IMG/VR virus record: IMGVR_UViG_2199352024_000011 | Span: 1 to 22,033 of that record | Origin: a virus | Direction: 5' to 3' (one strand) | Length of the DNA stretch: 22,033 bases | In this document: piece by piece, positions 14,552-21,433 of the stretch | Numbering within the stretch: position 1 is the first letter of the stretch | Layout: every line of letters begins with the position of its first letter | Translations under genes and position numbers: made by a program | The notes under the pieces: generated by a model | Seen by the model: the letters and a program-made list of their open reading frames with translations, nothing else | What the model was told of the DNA's origin: nothing | Databases searched by the model: none

Positions 14552-15631
14552 TCACGAGCCCTTGCACTTGAAGAGCAGGTACGGGTGCCCAGCGCTCACG
14601 ACGTTGCGGCCGCGGCACTGCCACTCGAGCTCATTGGCACGACCGAGCACGGCGTCGTCTTGCACGCCGTAGTAGTTGATCTTGAACGGCTCGCGATCGG
14701 TGTAGATCACCGCGCCGAGCTGCGACGCTGATGCCTGCTCGCAACCCACGAAGTAGGTGGTGTCACTCTCGAAGCCCGCAAGCTCGGGCACCATCACCGG
14801 CGTCGCATAGCCGAGCGCTTTGATCAGCGCCTCGACATCGCCGCTCCCGGCCGACGAGCCCGCGGTCTGCGCCAAGAACTTCGCGCTCGTGATTTGCACC
14901 GCCCGCGGGAAGAGGCCCGGAGAGCAGTAGATCGCCCGCGGTCGCAGGTAGCGAGGATCCTCGCCGTTGGGCATCTTGATCGATGCGATGTACGCGAGGA
15001 GCTTGCCGAGATTCGCGAGTGCAACGTCTGCTGTGACCGAGGCGTCGATCGGCAACGCGCCGGGATACGCTGGCGTGTTGCCACTCGCCCCCGCCGAACC
15101 GCCGGTGATCAGATTCGCATAGGTGCCCGCAATCGTGTTGAACGGGTTGACTGGGTGATCGGTCGCGAAGTACGCCTTCGGAACCGAAGGCGTTGAGTCG
15201 TAGCCGTTGAACCCGCCGGACGCAGCCGTCAGGTGCGCGTTCTTCATGAAGAACGTCACTTGCTTCTGCGGCCAGTAGCTCATGTATGCGCCGATATCCG
15301 CGGACCACTGCGCCGCGAGGTCCATCCCGCCACCGTCAGTGTCCTCGAGCTGCGCGCGCGTGAGCTTGAGACCCGCGCCCGCGAACTTGGTTTCGATCTC
15401 GGTGTATGTCGACACGAGATCGTCGAAGGCGATGTTACCGCCCTTGCCCTGATCTTTGATCTGAGCAGTGGACAGAAGCCACGTGAGCACGTCGCGTCGG
15501 CCAGTGGACCCGCGCACTTTGGCAACGTTGTTCCACCACAGCTGTGAGTTTAGCCTGTCGTACTCGCGCTCGGTGATCACCTGCATGCGCGATTCGAGAT
15601 CCATCAGGAAGGTGGGTGTTAGAGCTGGCAT
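14552..15631 (-). CDS. Major capsid protein, Mu gpT-like (359 aa)
   Basis: This forms the icosahedral head. The N-terminus (MPALTPTFLMDLESRMQVIT, WWNNVAKVRGSTGRRDVLTW) and the middle (VSTYTEIETKFAGAGLKLTR, DLAAQWSADIGAYMSYWPQK) follow the gpT layout. YFATDHPVNPFNTIAGTYAN (about 154-173) corresponds to the 'F.T.HPV' segment conserved in Mu-like head subunits. The C-terminal part, DREPFKINYYGVQDDAVLGR, then LEWQCRGRNVVSAGHPYLLF, is also typical. Length is somewhat above Mu gpT (305 aa), with the extra residues around 95-150. The ATG has AAGGA eight bases upstream, fitting a highly translated gene. It lies after the protease/scaffold and decoration genes. Confidence 0.88.
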   Translation of the reverse strand: MPALTPTFLMDLESRMQVITEREYDRLNSQLWWNNVAKVRGSTGRRDVLTWLLSTAQIKDQGKGGNIAFDDLVSTYTEIETKFAGAGLKLTRAQLEDTDGGGMDLAAQWSADIGAYMSYWPQKQVTFFMKNAHLTAASGGFNGYDSTPSVPKAYFATDHPVNPFNTIAGTYANLITGGSAGASGNTPAYPGALPIDASVTADVALANLGKLLAYIASIKMPNGEDPRYLRPRAIYCSPGLFPRAVQITSAKFLAQTAGSSAGSGDVEALIKALGYATPVMVPELAGFESDTTYFVGCEQASASQLGAVIYTDREPFKINYYGVQDDAVLGRANELEWQCRGRNVVSAGHPYLLFKCKGS

Positions 15632-15665
15632 GTGACTGATTCCTTCGTCAGTGAGTGGTCAGCGA

Positions 15666-16421
15666 TCACGGGCTGACGTAGGCGTTGGCTCGCCACGCAC
15701 CGCCCACGAACATCGCGATCACCAGGTGTCGCTTGCTCGCAGTGAGTGCGGTCGTGATGTTGGTGGGGCCGGTCGCGTCGCGATACTGCACGGTGTGACC
15801 GTTGTGCGTGCCGTCGGCGGTGAAGTAGAGGACCGTCCCCTCGTTCGCCGTTGCTGGCAGGGTGATCGTCGATGCCGCACCCGTCGTAGGGCAGTCGTAG
15901 ACGGATCCGCTGTCCGGCGAGTTCGCGATGTTGATGTTGTTCGAGCTGAACGCCGGTGGCGTGACCTCGTTCAAGAGGAGCCCATCGAGCGAGACGATGG
16001 GGCTCGGCACTGCGCTGAGGAACTCGACGGCGACGCCCTTGGCGCTATCGACACCCCAGACGCGTCCAGCGGTCGACGCGCCAGTCGGCGTGATCGTCAC
16101 GCTCTGATCGTCCTTGACGTAGCAGATGCCACCCAGGTCAGTCGCAGCGACCGAGCTCGAGTCGTTGGCAAACCACTCGACCCAAATCTCGCGAGCGAGT
16201 TGGACGTTGACGAGCTTGTCACCCGCGGTCGCATCGACCGTCTCGGCGAACTTGCCGATCACGAACAGGCTGGTCGAGGCCGCTCCCTGCACGACCTTTC
16301 CCGTGCCGATCGCGATGCACGCCATCCCGTTCTTGAAAGCCTTGTGGCCGCTCGCAAGCGTGAACTGTTTGTACTTCCACGCCTCGAGCATCGACATGCG
16401 CTCATTGGCCAACGCGGTCAT
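15666..16421 (-). CDS. Capsid decoration protein with C-terminal extension (251 aa)
   Basis: This probably stabilises or decorates the capsid surface. It follows the protease/scaffold gene with a four-base overlap and precedes the major capsid gene. Residues about 5-135 match the pattern of phage head decoration proteins: KYKQFTLASGHKAFKNGMAC, FAETVDATAGDKLVNVQLAR, ICYVKDDQSVTITPTGASTA, then GRVWGVDSAKGVAVEFL. From about residue 140 there is an extra beta-rich domain (VYDCPTTGAASTITLPATAN, TVLYFTADGTHNGHTVQYRD) that resembles phage tail and capsid fibre domains and could be displayed on the outside. The AGGAGGTG before the ATG is the best ribosome site in the window, as expected for a protein needed in many copies. 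Confidence 0.72.
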   Translation of the reverse strand: MTALANERMSMLEAWKYKQFTLASGHKAFKNGMACIAIGTGKVVQGAASTSLFVIGKFAETVDATAGDKLVNVQLAREIWVEWFANDSSSVAATDLGGICYVKDDQSVTITPTGASTAGRVWGVDSAKGVAVEFLSAVPSPIVSLDGLLLNEVTPPAFSSNNINIANSPDSGSVYDCPTTGAASTITLPATANEGTVLYFTADGTHNGHTVQYRDATGPTNITTALTASKRHLVIAMFVGGAWRANAYVSP

Positions 16422-17101
16422 TTCGCACCTCCTGCAGAGGCGCTTTGCGCCGCCGGAACTTCATGCACGCCGAAGATCAGCGCGTTGCCTTTGCGAACAC
16501 ACCCGAGCGCCGAGGTCGTGAGACCCATTGCGCGATCCATCTCAGCCGCCTCGGGAGACGGCGTCGCAGCGGCGCCACCCTGCCCTGCGCCGCGCGTCGC
16601 TTGCACGACTGCTGTCGCAGCTGGCTTCACCGCCGGCTTGGCTGCAGACGCCTTGAGCGGCGGCATGGCGTTGATGTATTCGCGCACGACCGCCAAGCTG
16701 GCCGCTCGCAGCACCGGGAGGAGCTCGGGGGAAAGGTCCGGACGGCTCGCGAGCAACGCGTCGCGCTCGGTCCTGAGCTTCTCACTCTTGAGCTGAGCCT
16801 CGAGCTGGTTGACCTTCGCCAACGCCTTGAGCGCGATGTCGGCTGCGCTTGCCGCGGCCTTGCCTGTCTCAGCTGCCGCGGCCGGCTTCTTGTCGTCGTC
16901 GTCCTTGGGCGCGTCGGCGTCGCCTTCGGCCTTCTTGTCGTCGTCCTTCTTGTCGTCGTCCTTGGGCTCGTCGCCGTCGGGCTCGGTCTTGGGTTCATCA
17001 TCCATCGCCGCGAGCGCGCGCTTGGCCGCTGCCGCGTTGGCGTCGTCGCCTGCGGCGGCTTCCTCGAGCGCGGCCTTGGCCTTCTCATAGGGGCTCGACA
17101 T
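16418..17101 (-). CDS. Scaffold protein from an internal in-frame start (227 aa)
   Basis: An ATG at 17101, in frame with the protease and corresponding to its residue 258, is preceded by AAAAGGAACGGTT, a good SD at the right distance. Translation from it would give the scaffold alone, without the protease domain, just as lambda Nu3 and Mu gpZ are produced within their protease genes. The product begins MSSPYEKAKAALEEAAAGDD, is Ala/Glu-rich, carries an acidic/basic Asp-Lys tract and a coiled-coil-like stretch, and ends in ASAGGAK. Such composition is normal for scaffolds. The evidence is the SD, the domain boundary and the conserved arrangement in related phages; expression itself is inferred. 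Confidence 0.65.
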   Translation of the reverse strand: MSSPYEKAKAALEEAAAGDDANAAAAKRALAAMDDEPKTEPDGDEPKDDDKKDDDKKAEGDADAPKDDDDKKPAAAAETGKAAASAADIALKALAKVNQLEAQLKSEKLRTERDALLASRPDLSPELLPVLRAASLAVVREYINAMPPLKASAAKPAVKPAATAVVQATRGAGQGGAAATPSPEAAEMDRAMGLTTSALGCVRKGNALIFGVHEVPAAQSASAGGAK

Positions 17102-17872
17102 AACCGTTCCTTTTCCGCTCGCGATCGCCGCAAGCATTTCGTCAAACGACTGCACGTCATCAGCGAGGCGCGCTTTGATCGCTGCGTCCCCGTGAAACAC
17201 TCCGGCTTGCAACCCCGCGACCGCAGCAGCCGACACGCCACGAAGCTCTGCAACGAGCTCGAAGAACGCGTTCGCCATCGAGTCGACGAGCTCTTGCGTT
17301 GCCTTGAGCTCGGCGTCGGTGAGCGGCTGGTCAGGGTTTCCGTCGGCCTTGCGCGCCCCGCTCGCGACCAGCGCAATGCGGATGCCTTGGGCAGCGTTCA
17401 GCGCCGAGACATCTGCGCGGGCAGCGATGACGCCGATGCTCCCGACGATGCCGGTGTCGCCGAGGCAAATCTCATTCGCAGCCGCGGCGAGCGCGTAGCC
17501 CGCGCTGCATGCCTTGCCGTCTACGTGCGCCCATAGCGGCTTCTTCGCAGCTGCGCACATTGCGCGGATCGCTCGCGAGGTGTCGAAGCACCCGGCCACG
17601 TCGCCGCCGGGAGAGTCGATGCGCAGCACAATCGCCGATGCAGCACTCGCACATGCAGCTTGCACGCGACCGCGAATCGCCTCGTACGAGTCGAAGAAGC
17701 CTTCGTCGTGCTGCGTGAGCGGTCCGCAGACGTCGACGATCGCAACGCCGTCCCGTTCATCGTTCTCGCGCGACTCGGGCATCATGAACAGCTCGAGAAA
17801 CGCCTGCGGGTGGACAGCGAGTGTCCCGGTGCGCTTGTACGCCTGCGGTGGAACGTTGCTGCGACGCTTCAC
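16418..17872 (-). CDS. Head maturation protease (S49/SppA-like) fused to scaffold (484 aa)
   Basis: The N-terminal domain is a peptidase of the S49 (SppA/SohB) group, used by Mu, lambda and related phages to mature the prohead. Visible motifs: IVLRIDSPGGDVAGC (81-95), the serine site GKACSAGYALA (119-129, catalytic Ser123), GDTGIVGSIGVIAAR (138-152) and SGARKADGNP (171-180), where Lys175 is the likely general base. Residues 258-484 form the scaffold part: Ala- and Glu-rich, with a run of Asp/Lys (about 296-345) and a helical segment (LAKVNQLEAQLKSEKLRTER). The ATG overlaps the portal stop by four bases. In Mu and lambda the scaffold is made from an internal start in the same frame (see the nested entry). 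No MuF-like gene lies between portal and protease. Confidence 0.85.
   Translation of the reverse strand: MKRRSNVPPQAYKRTGTLAVHPQAFLELFMMPESRENDERDGVAIVDVCGPLTQHDEGFFDSYEAIRGRVQAACASAASAIVLRIDSPGGDVAGCFDTSRAIRAMCAAAKKPLWAHVDGKACSAGYALAAAANEICLGDTGIVGSIGVIAARADVSALNAAQGIRIALVASGARKADGNPDQPLTDAELKATQELVDSMANAFFELVAELRGVSAAAVAGLQAGVFHGDAAIKARLADDVQSFDEMLAAIASGKGTVMSSPYEKAKAALEEAAAGDDANAAAAKRALAAMDDEPKTEPDGDEPKDDDKKDDDKKAEGDADAPKDDDDKKPAAAAETGKAAASAADIALKALAKVNQLEAQLKSEKLRTERDALLASRPDLSPELLPVLRAASLAVVREYINAMPPLKASAAKPAVKPAATAVVQATRGAGQGGAAATPSPEAAEMDRAMGLTTSALGCVRKGNALIFGVHEVPAAQSASAGGAK
16422..16440 (-). promoter_or_regulatory. Near-consensus ribosome binding site for the decoration gene
   Basis: On the minus strand AGGAGGTG lies four bases before the ATG of the decoration gene (AGGAGGTGCGAAATGA). 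It lies inside the end of the protease gene, so strong initiation there can occur despite the ATGA overlap. Confidence 0.75.
16893..16990 (-). repeat. Low-complexity Asp/Lys tract in the scaffold (GTCGTCGTCC / CTTCTTGTCG repeats)
   Basis: On the plus strand the sequence repeats GTCGTCGTCCTT and CTTCTTGTCGTCG several times. It encodes an Asp/Lys-rich tract (KDDDKKDDDKKAEGD and nearby KDDDDKKP). It is a simple-sequence stretch within the scaffold and would be sensitive to slippage, but the frame stays open here. Confidence 0.75.
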
Positions 17873-19296
17873 GCCGCCTCGCTTTCGTCGTCGCTATCGG
17901 AGCTGACTGCATCCCCGGGAACGAGTGTCAGGCGCGCCTTGCCTGTTTGCGCGTCGAACGTCTCCGACTCTTTGGTCGTGACCTCGGGGGCGCCGTCGCC
18001 GTTTTGATCGCCCGCGACGGGGATGCCGAAGCGGCTCATGATCGCCGCGATGTCGATCGTAACGCCGTAGGGCGCTGCGGCTGCGGTGAGCAGCGTGATC
18101 GCGTTGGCAGCGGTGACCATGCTGGTCGCCTCGCTGTTGCGATCCTTGGGCGGTGTGACGTCCCACTCGACGACGACACCCTTGCTCTCGACTGCGTCGA
18201 CGCCGTAGCGGAGCGCGATGAAGGCGGGGATGCCCTGCGTGTTGATCGTGTACGCGAGGCCGTCGGCGGTCGCCTTGATCAGGTCCGCGCGAATCGTCTT
18301 GTGAATGTCGGAGTTCTGGAAACCCGCGCCGCCATCGGTCGTGACCGTCTGTCCGGCGATCGCGATCGTGATCTCGTTGTTCGCGGCCTCGATCGTCTTG
18401 TTGAACGACTCCCACCCGCGGCCGTTGCTCTCGAGCAGGCGCACGTCATAGCCGGGCCGCAGGCTGAACACCGTGTTGATGCCCCATGCCATGACCTGCT
18501 TGAACCAGGCGTCTTGCTGCGCTTCGGCGCCGCCTGCAGGTGCCACCGCAACGCGTGCGGGGTTCGCGAGCTTGCTCTCCCAGTTGTCCTTGTTGAGGCT
18601 CGCGTGCTCTTTGCGGATGTACGCTCGGCCGAGCGCGCGCCACAGCCCGTGTTGCCACGGTGTCATGCGACCGCCCGGTGCGTGCAAGATCCACCGACCA
18701 TCGCCCGGCGTGATCGGGATGAGCCCTGCGATCGATCGGTAGTACCAGCGGTTTTCAACCCACCGGTACACGAGGAACTCGGGCGCGAGCCGGACGAACA
18801 CCGGGTAATCGCGGCCTTCGACGGGCACGAGTTCGCCAACACCGACGCCGAGACACTCGCCGTCGGCCGCGAGGAGCGCGAGCTCGGTTGGCGGGTACAT
18901 CTCGTCGAACACGGATCGCACTTGGCCGTGGCCGAGCTCGAGGTCCGCGATCACATCAGGATCGCCGCGGAACTTCTTCGGCAGGCGCACAAGCCCGCTC
19001 GTGCGCGTCGACAGCACGCCGGACAGAACGCCGTCCTTACGCGCTGCGGTCATGAGGCGCGCTGCGTCTTCGAGCCAGCCAGCGTCGGCATTGAGCTCGG
19101 CGCGCTCGAGATCGGCGAGGTACCAACGCGTCTGCGTGACGGTCGGCAGCGCGAGCTGACCGCCCATGCGGCGGCGTGTCTCTTCGACGCGCGGATCGTC
19201 GAGCCCGGTCGTGCTCTGATCGAGCGGCGGCATTTGGTATGCCGATCGCCCGAGCAGCACAGCGGTCGCGTCGCTAAGACGTCCGAACAGGCTCAC
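17869..19296 (-). CDS. Portal protein, Mu gp29-like (DUF935 type, 475 aa)
   Basis: The portal forms the dodecameric ring for DNA entry and exit. The middle of the protein carries the most telling segments: GGRMTPWQHGLWRALGRAYI, RKEHASLNKDNWESKLANPA, MAWGINTVFSLRPGYDVRLL and VTTDGGAGFQNSDIHKTIRA, which together match portals of Mu-like phages. The N-terminus has the helical RTSGLVRLPKKFRGDPDVIA region. The C-terminus is polar and acidic (SSDSDDESEAA). The start is GTG at 19296, the only suitable start in this frame; it lacks a good SD, and 39 bases separate it from the upstream HTH gene. The protease ATG overlaps its stop. Length is typical for the family. Confidence 0.82.
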   Translation of the reverse strand: MSLFGRLSDATAVLLGRSAYQMPPLDQSTTGLDDPRVEETRRRMGGQLALPTVTQTRWYLADLERAELNADAGWLEDAARLMTAARKDGVLSGVLSTRTSGLVRLPKKFRGDPDVIADLELGHGQVRSVFDEMYPPTELALLAADGECLGVGVGELVPVEGRDYPVFVRLAPEFLVYRWVENRWYYRSIAGLIPITPGDGRWILHAPGGRMTPWQHGLWRALGRAYIRKEHASLNKDNWESKLANPARVAVAPAGGAEAQQDAWFKQVMAWGINTVFSLRPGYDVRLLESNGRGWESFNKTIEAANNEITIAIAGQTVTTDGGAGFQNSDIHKTIRADLIKATADGLAYTINTQGIPAFIALRYGVDAVESKGVVVEWDVTPPKDRNSEATSMVTAANAITLLTAAAAPYGVTIDIAAIMSRFGIPVAGDQNGDGAPEVTTKESETFDAQTGKARLTLVPGDAVSSDSDDESEAA

Positions 19297-19335
19297 GCAA
19301 CGAGTGAGCCATGCGCATTTCCAAGGCTTGCGGAA

Positions 19336-19557
19336 CTAACGCAGGCGTCGCATGTAAACCGGGTTAACAGGCTGCTGCCATGCGGTCGGCGAAATGCCGT
19401 AAATCCGCCACAAACGCCTGCGCGGCTCGTCGCTTGGGGCTGTTAACCCCGAGCCCCATTCGCTGACCCTACTCGGCGCAACGCCGGCTCGCGCCGCAAT
19501 TTCGCGACCGCTGGTGACCTGCATGAGCGCGATGAGAGCGCGCCGCCCCGGGCTCAT
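19336..19557 (-). CDS. Small helix-turn-helix DNA-binding protein (73 aa)
   Basis: This looks like a Cro/XRE-type DNA-binding protein. The ATG at 19557 forms an ATGA overlap with the terminase stop; an ATG three codons earlier is less likely. Residues about 12-35 form the helix-turn-helix (MQVTSGREIAARAGVAPSRV then SEWGSG), followed by TAPSDEPRRRLWRIYGISPTAW. This second half closely matches the HTH protein at 21430-21987 (both have W.SG....PSDE.RRRL, then GI...AW). The C-terminus is short and basic (YMRRLR). It could be a repressor, an anti-repressor-like regulator, or a packaging accessory protein recognising a pac site. The two GTTAAC boxes inside or near it are possible binding sites. The function is inferred. 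Confidence 0.65.
   Translation of the reverse strand: MSPGRRALIALMQVTSGREIAARAGVAPSRVSEWGSGLTAPSDEPRRRLWRIYGISPTAWQQPVNPVYMRRLR
19361..19449 (-). promoter_or_regulatory. Inverted pair of GGGTTAACAG boxes, possible operator
   Basis: GGGTTAACAG at 19361-19370 and its exact reverse complement CTGTTAACCC at 19440-19449 lie 69 bases apart, inside the small HTH gene. A related TGTTAACCG overlaps the start codon of the first HTH gene at 21987-21995. GTTAAC is A+T-rich and palindromic, unusual in this G+C-rich DNA. Binding by the HTH proteins is only a hypothesis. Confidence 0.3.
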
Positions 19558-21203
19558 CGCCGCCATGCATCTAGCCCCGCGTACGGATCAAGCACTGGTA
19601 CGCGGCTCTCTTGCGCGGCAACGAACTGCTGACCGCCCGCGGGGATATTGTCCCGCAGGCTCAGCGGTTCCCAACAGCTAAGCGCGAGCGCGTCGTAGCG
19701 ATCGGGGGAGCGACCAATCAGCTTTCGAACGATGTCCTTGGGCGTGACCTTGAAGCGCCCATTCGCGGCCTGCTTCCATTCGAACGCGTGCAACTCGCGC
19801 TCGAGCTTCACGTCCTCGAGGATCGCACCGCCATCGCGGAACCACTGCTCGAGGTTCGCCGCGAGCGCGTCACGCATGCGGTCGTAGATCTCGGGCTGGC
19901 GCACCGCTTTGTCGCTGGCTCGCACGCCGACGACCTCGAAGGCCTGCGGGTTCGCCTCGGCGTAGTTGCACAGCAGCGTATAGAGCCGCGAGCCGATCGA
20001 GCCCTCGCGGTCCATCACCACGACCGGCGTTTCGCGTTGGACCTTCAGCGTCGCGATGTACACGAGCAGCTGCGTAAGGTGTTGCTCCTCGTTCATCCCT
20101 TGGTGAGCGCGCAAGAGCAGCTGCTTGCACCCGCGTCGCGCACAGAAGACCGTTTCATCGCCGCTGCCCGACTCGCCTGCGGGGTCGAGGCCGAAGAACA
20201 GCCGGCCCGCATCGGACGTGTCGGCCCATCGTTGCTCGGCCGTGGTGATCGTGTGGATCGAGAAGATCTTGCCAGCCTCGGCGATCGCGTGCAGACCCTT
20301 CACGCGGATCGTGAACATCGGCGACGACTCGCCCCACTCCTGCCGTTTCTCTTCGACCCAATCGCGGGTAGCGAGCCCCGGCACCACCTCGCGCCCTTCC
20401 ACAACGTTCGGTGTCTCCTCGGATGACACCGTGATCGTGCGGTAGTGAGCCGCCTTGCCGTGGAACGCTTCGTAAAACTCGCCTGAGTTGCGGGTCGGGT
20501 TGCCGAACATCACGATCCTCGCTCCGCCCGCACGGTTGCCCTCGATGGCTTCGAAGATCGCGTCGTCGACGCCGCTCGCTTCGTCGACGATGTACAGCAG
20601 GTTGCGACCGCTGATACCGGCGACGGCCTCGGCCTCGCGAGCGGTGAAGCCCACGATCTCGCGGAAGTCGCGCGACTTGAGCCCCGTCCTCGCGAGCTCG
20701 CCCTGCTCGCCGTCGATGAGCGCCGAGTGCTCGCACGGCCTGGTGATGACGAACCCACCGGGATCGGCCTGCTTGCAGCCGAGGCATCGACCACCGCGTG
20801 CGCGCATCATGCGGAGCTCCCGCCATAAGATCTGATCGACCTGCCGCGACGTCGTCGACGTCATCACGACCCTCGCGTCCGGGAACGACGAGTAAAACCA
20901 CAGTGCTGTCGCCGAGGCGGTATTGCTCTTGCCGATTTTGTGGCCGCTGCGCACCGCGACGCGTGGGTGGTCGCGGATGGCGTCGAGAATCTCGATCTGC
21001 TTCGACCACGGCTCCACGCCGAGAATCTCTCGACAGAACTCGACGGGCCTGTCGCGGTAATGCGGATTGGGAAACCGGATGCGCGTGGCGAGCGTGCACT
21101 CGAGCGCGAGCGCCTCGCGAAACGACATCGCGAACGTCATCCGCTCGACGGGCTTGCGCCGCGACTTCCGCTCGGCCACCTCGGTCGCGATCGACGATGT
21201 CAC
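19554..21203 (-). CDS. Terminase large subunit (549 aa)
   Basis: This is the ATP-driven packaging motor and nuclease. The GTG start at 21203 overlaps the preceding stop (GTGA); a longer frame upstream has no matching features. The ATPase domain shows Walker A SGHKIGKS (86-93, Lys92), Walker B NLLYIVDEAS (201-210, Asp207/Glu208) and the coupling-type motif VMFGNPTRNSG (231-241). The nuclease domain shows the acidic residues in GLDPAGESGSG (Asp340), VVVMDREGSIG (Asp398) and SPDRYDALALS (Asp501 or Asp504). Between Walker A and B an insertion contains C140-x2-C143 and C157-x-H159, a possible metal site. The motifs are clear. The N-terminus (ERKSRRKPVE) is basic and may contact DNA or the small subunit. 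No standard small-subunit gene was recognised. Confidence 0.93.
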   Translation of the reverse strand: MTSSIATEVAERKSRRKPVERMTFAMSFREALALECTLATRIRFPNPHYRDRPVEFCREILGVEPWSKQIEILDAIRDHPRVAVRSGHKIGKSNTASATALWFYSSFPDARVVMTSTTSRQVDQILWRELRMMRARGGRCLGCKQADPGGFVITRPCEHSALIDGEQGELARTGLKSRDFREIVGFTAREAEAVAGISGRNLLYIVDEASGVDDAIFEAIEGNRAGGARIVMFGNPTRNSGEFYEAFHGKAAHYRTITVSSEETPNVVEGREVVPGLATRDWVEEKRQEWGESSPMFTIRVKGLHAIAEAGKIFSIHTITTAEQRWADTSDAGRLFFGLDPAGESGSGDETVFCARRGCKQLLLRAHQGMNEEQHLTQLLVYIATLKVQRETPVVVMDREGSIGSRLYTLLCNYAEANPQAFEVVGVRASDKAVRQPEIYDRMRDALAANLEQWFRDGGAILEDVKLERELHAFEWKQAANGRFKVTPKDIVRKLIGRSPDRYDALALSCWEPLSLRDNIPAGGQQFVAAQESRVPVLDPYAGLDAWRR

Positions 21204-21433
21204 CGACGCAGCTTCTCCGTCGCGCGCACGAGCTCCGAGGTGGCCCGGGCTTGCGCTTCGAGGGCGCGCGTCATGCGCTCGGTCAGCTGGCGATCGAGCG
21301 CGGGCTCCTCGGCCGCGTGCACGGTCGTGCCTCGCACCCAAGTGGCGACCACCGCGCCGAAGATGAACCAACCGACCCGCGTTACAACTGCTTTGGTCAT
21401 ATCCCTATTGTATCGCACTCGGCACCCTGTCAC
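21200..21433 (-). CDS. Small single-pass membrane protein (66-77 aa)
   Basis: I do not recognise this protein. It has a basic N-terminus, then a hydrophobic segment VGWFIFGAVVATWV, followed by a polar helix rich in Glu, Arg and Ala (LTERMTRALEAQARATSELV). This is the layout of an N-in, C-out anchored protein or a signal-anchor. The GTG at 21433 overlaps the preceding stop by four bases, and the terminase start overlaps its own stop. An ATG at 21400 (MTKAVVTRVG) is an alternative start and would give 66 residues. In Mu-like phages small lysis proteins such as inner spanin subunits lie upstream of the terminase genes, so a lysis role is possible, but no pairing partner is visible. Confidence 0.6.
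   Translation of the reverse strand: MTGCRVRYNRDMTKAVVTRVGWFIFGAVVATWVRGTTVHAAEEPALDRQLTERMTRALEAQARATSELVRATEKLRR
21407..21433 (-). promoter_or_regulatory. Weak promoter-like pair (GTGACA / TACAAT)
   Basis: On the minus strand GTGACA (21428-21433) lies 15 bases upstream of TACAAT (21407-21412), each one base from the sigma70 consensus. The spacing is short. A start about seven bases downstream would fall on or near the ATG at 21400, giving a leaderless message. It could be coincidence in coding DNA. Confidence 0.22.

Noticed and set aside
15651-16796. A 381-codon open frame on the plus strand opposite the decoration and protease genes
   Set aside because: It runs antisense to two clearly recognised genes, has Arg-rich composition and no domain or ribosome site.
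16893-16990. Possible frameshift in the Asp/Lys simple repeat of the scaffold
   Set aside because: The frame stays open and the downstream scaffold and the ATGA overlap with the next gene remain in phase.
17821-19446. A 541-codon open frame on the plus strand opposite the portal gene
   Set aside because: It is the antisense of the portal gene; high G+C gives long open antisense frames. The translation is Arg/His/Ala-rich without any recognisable domain.
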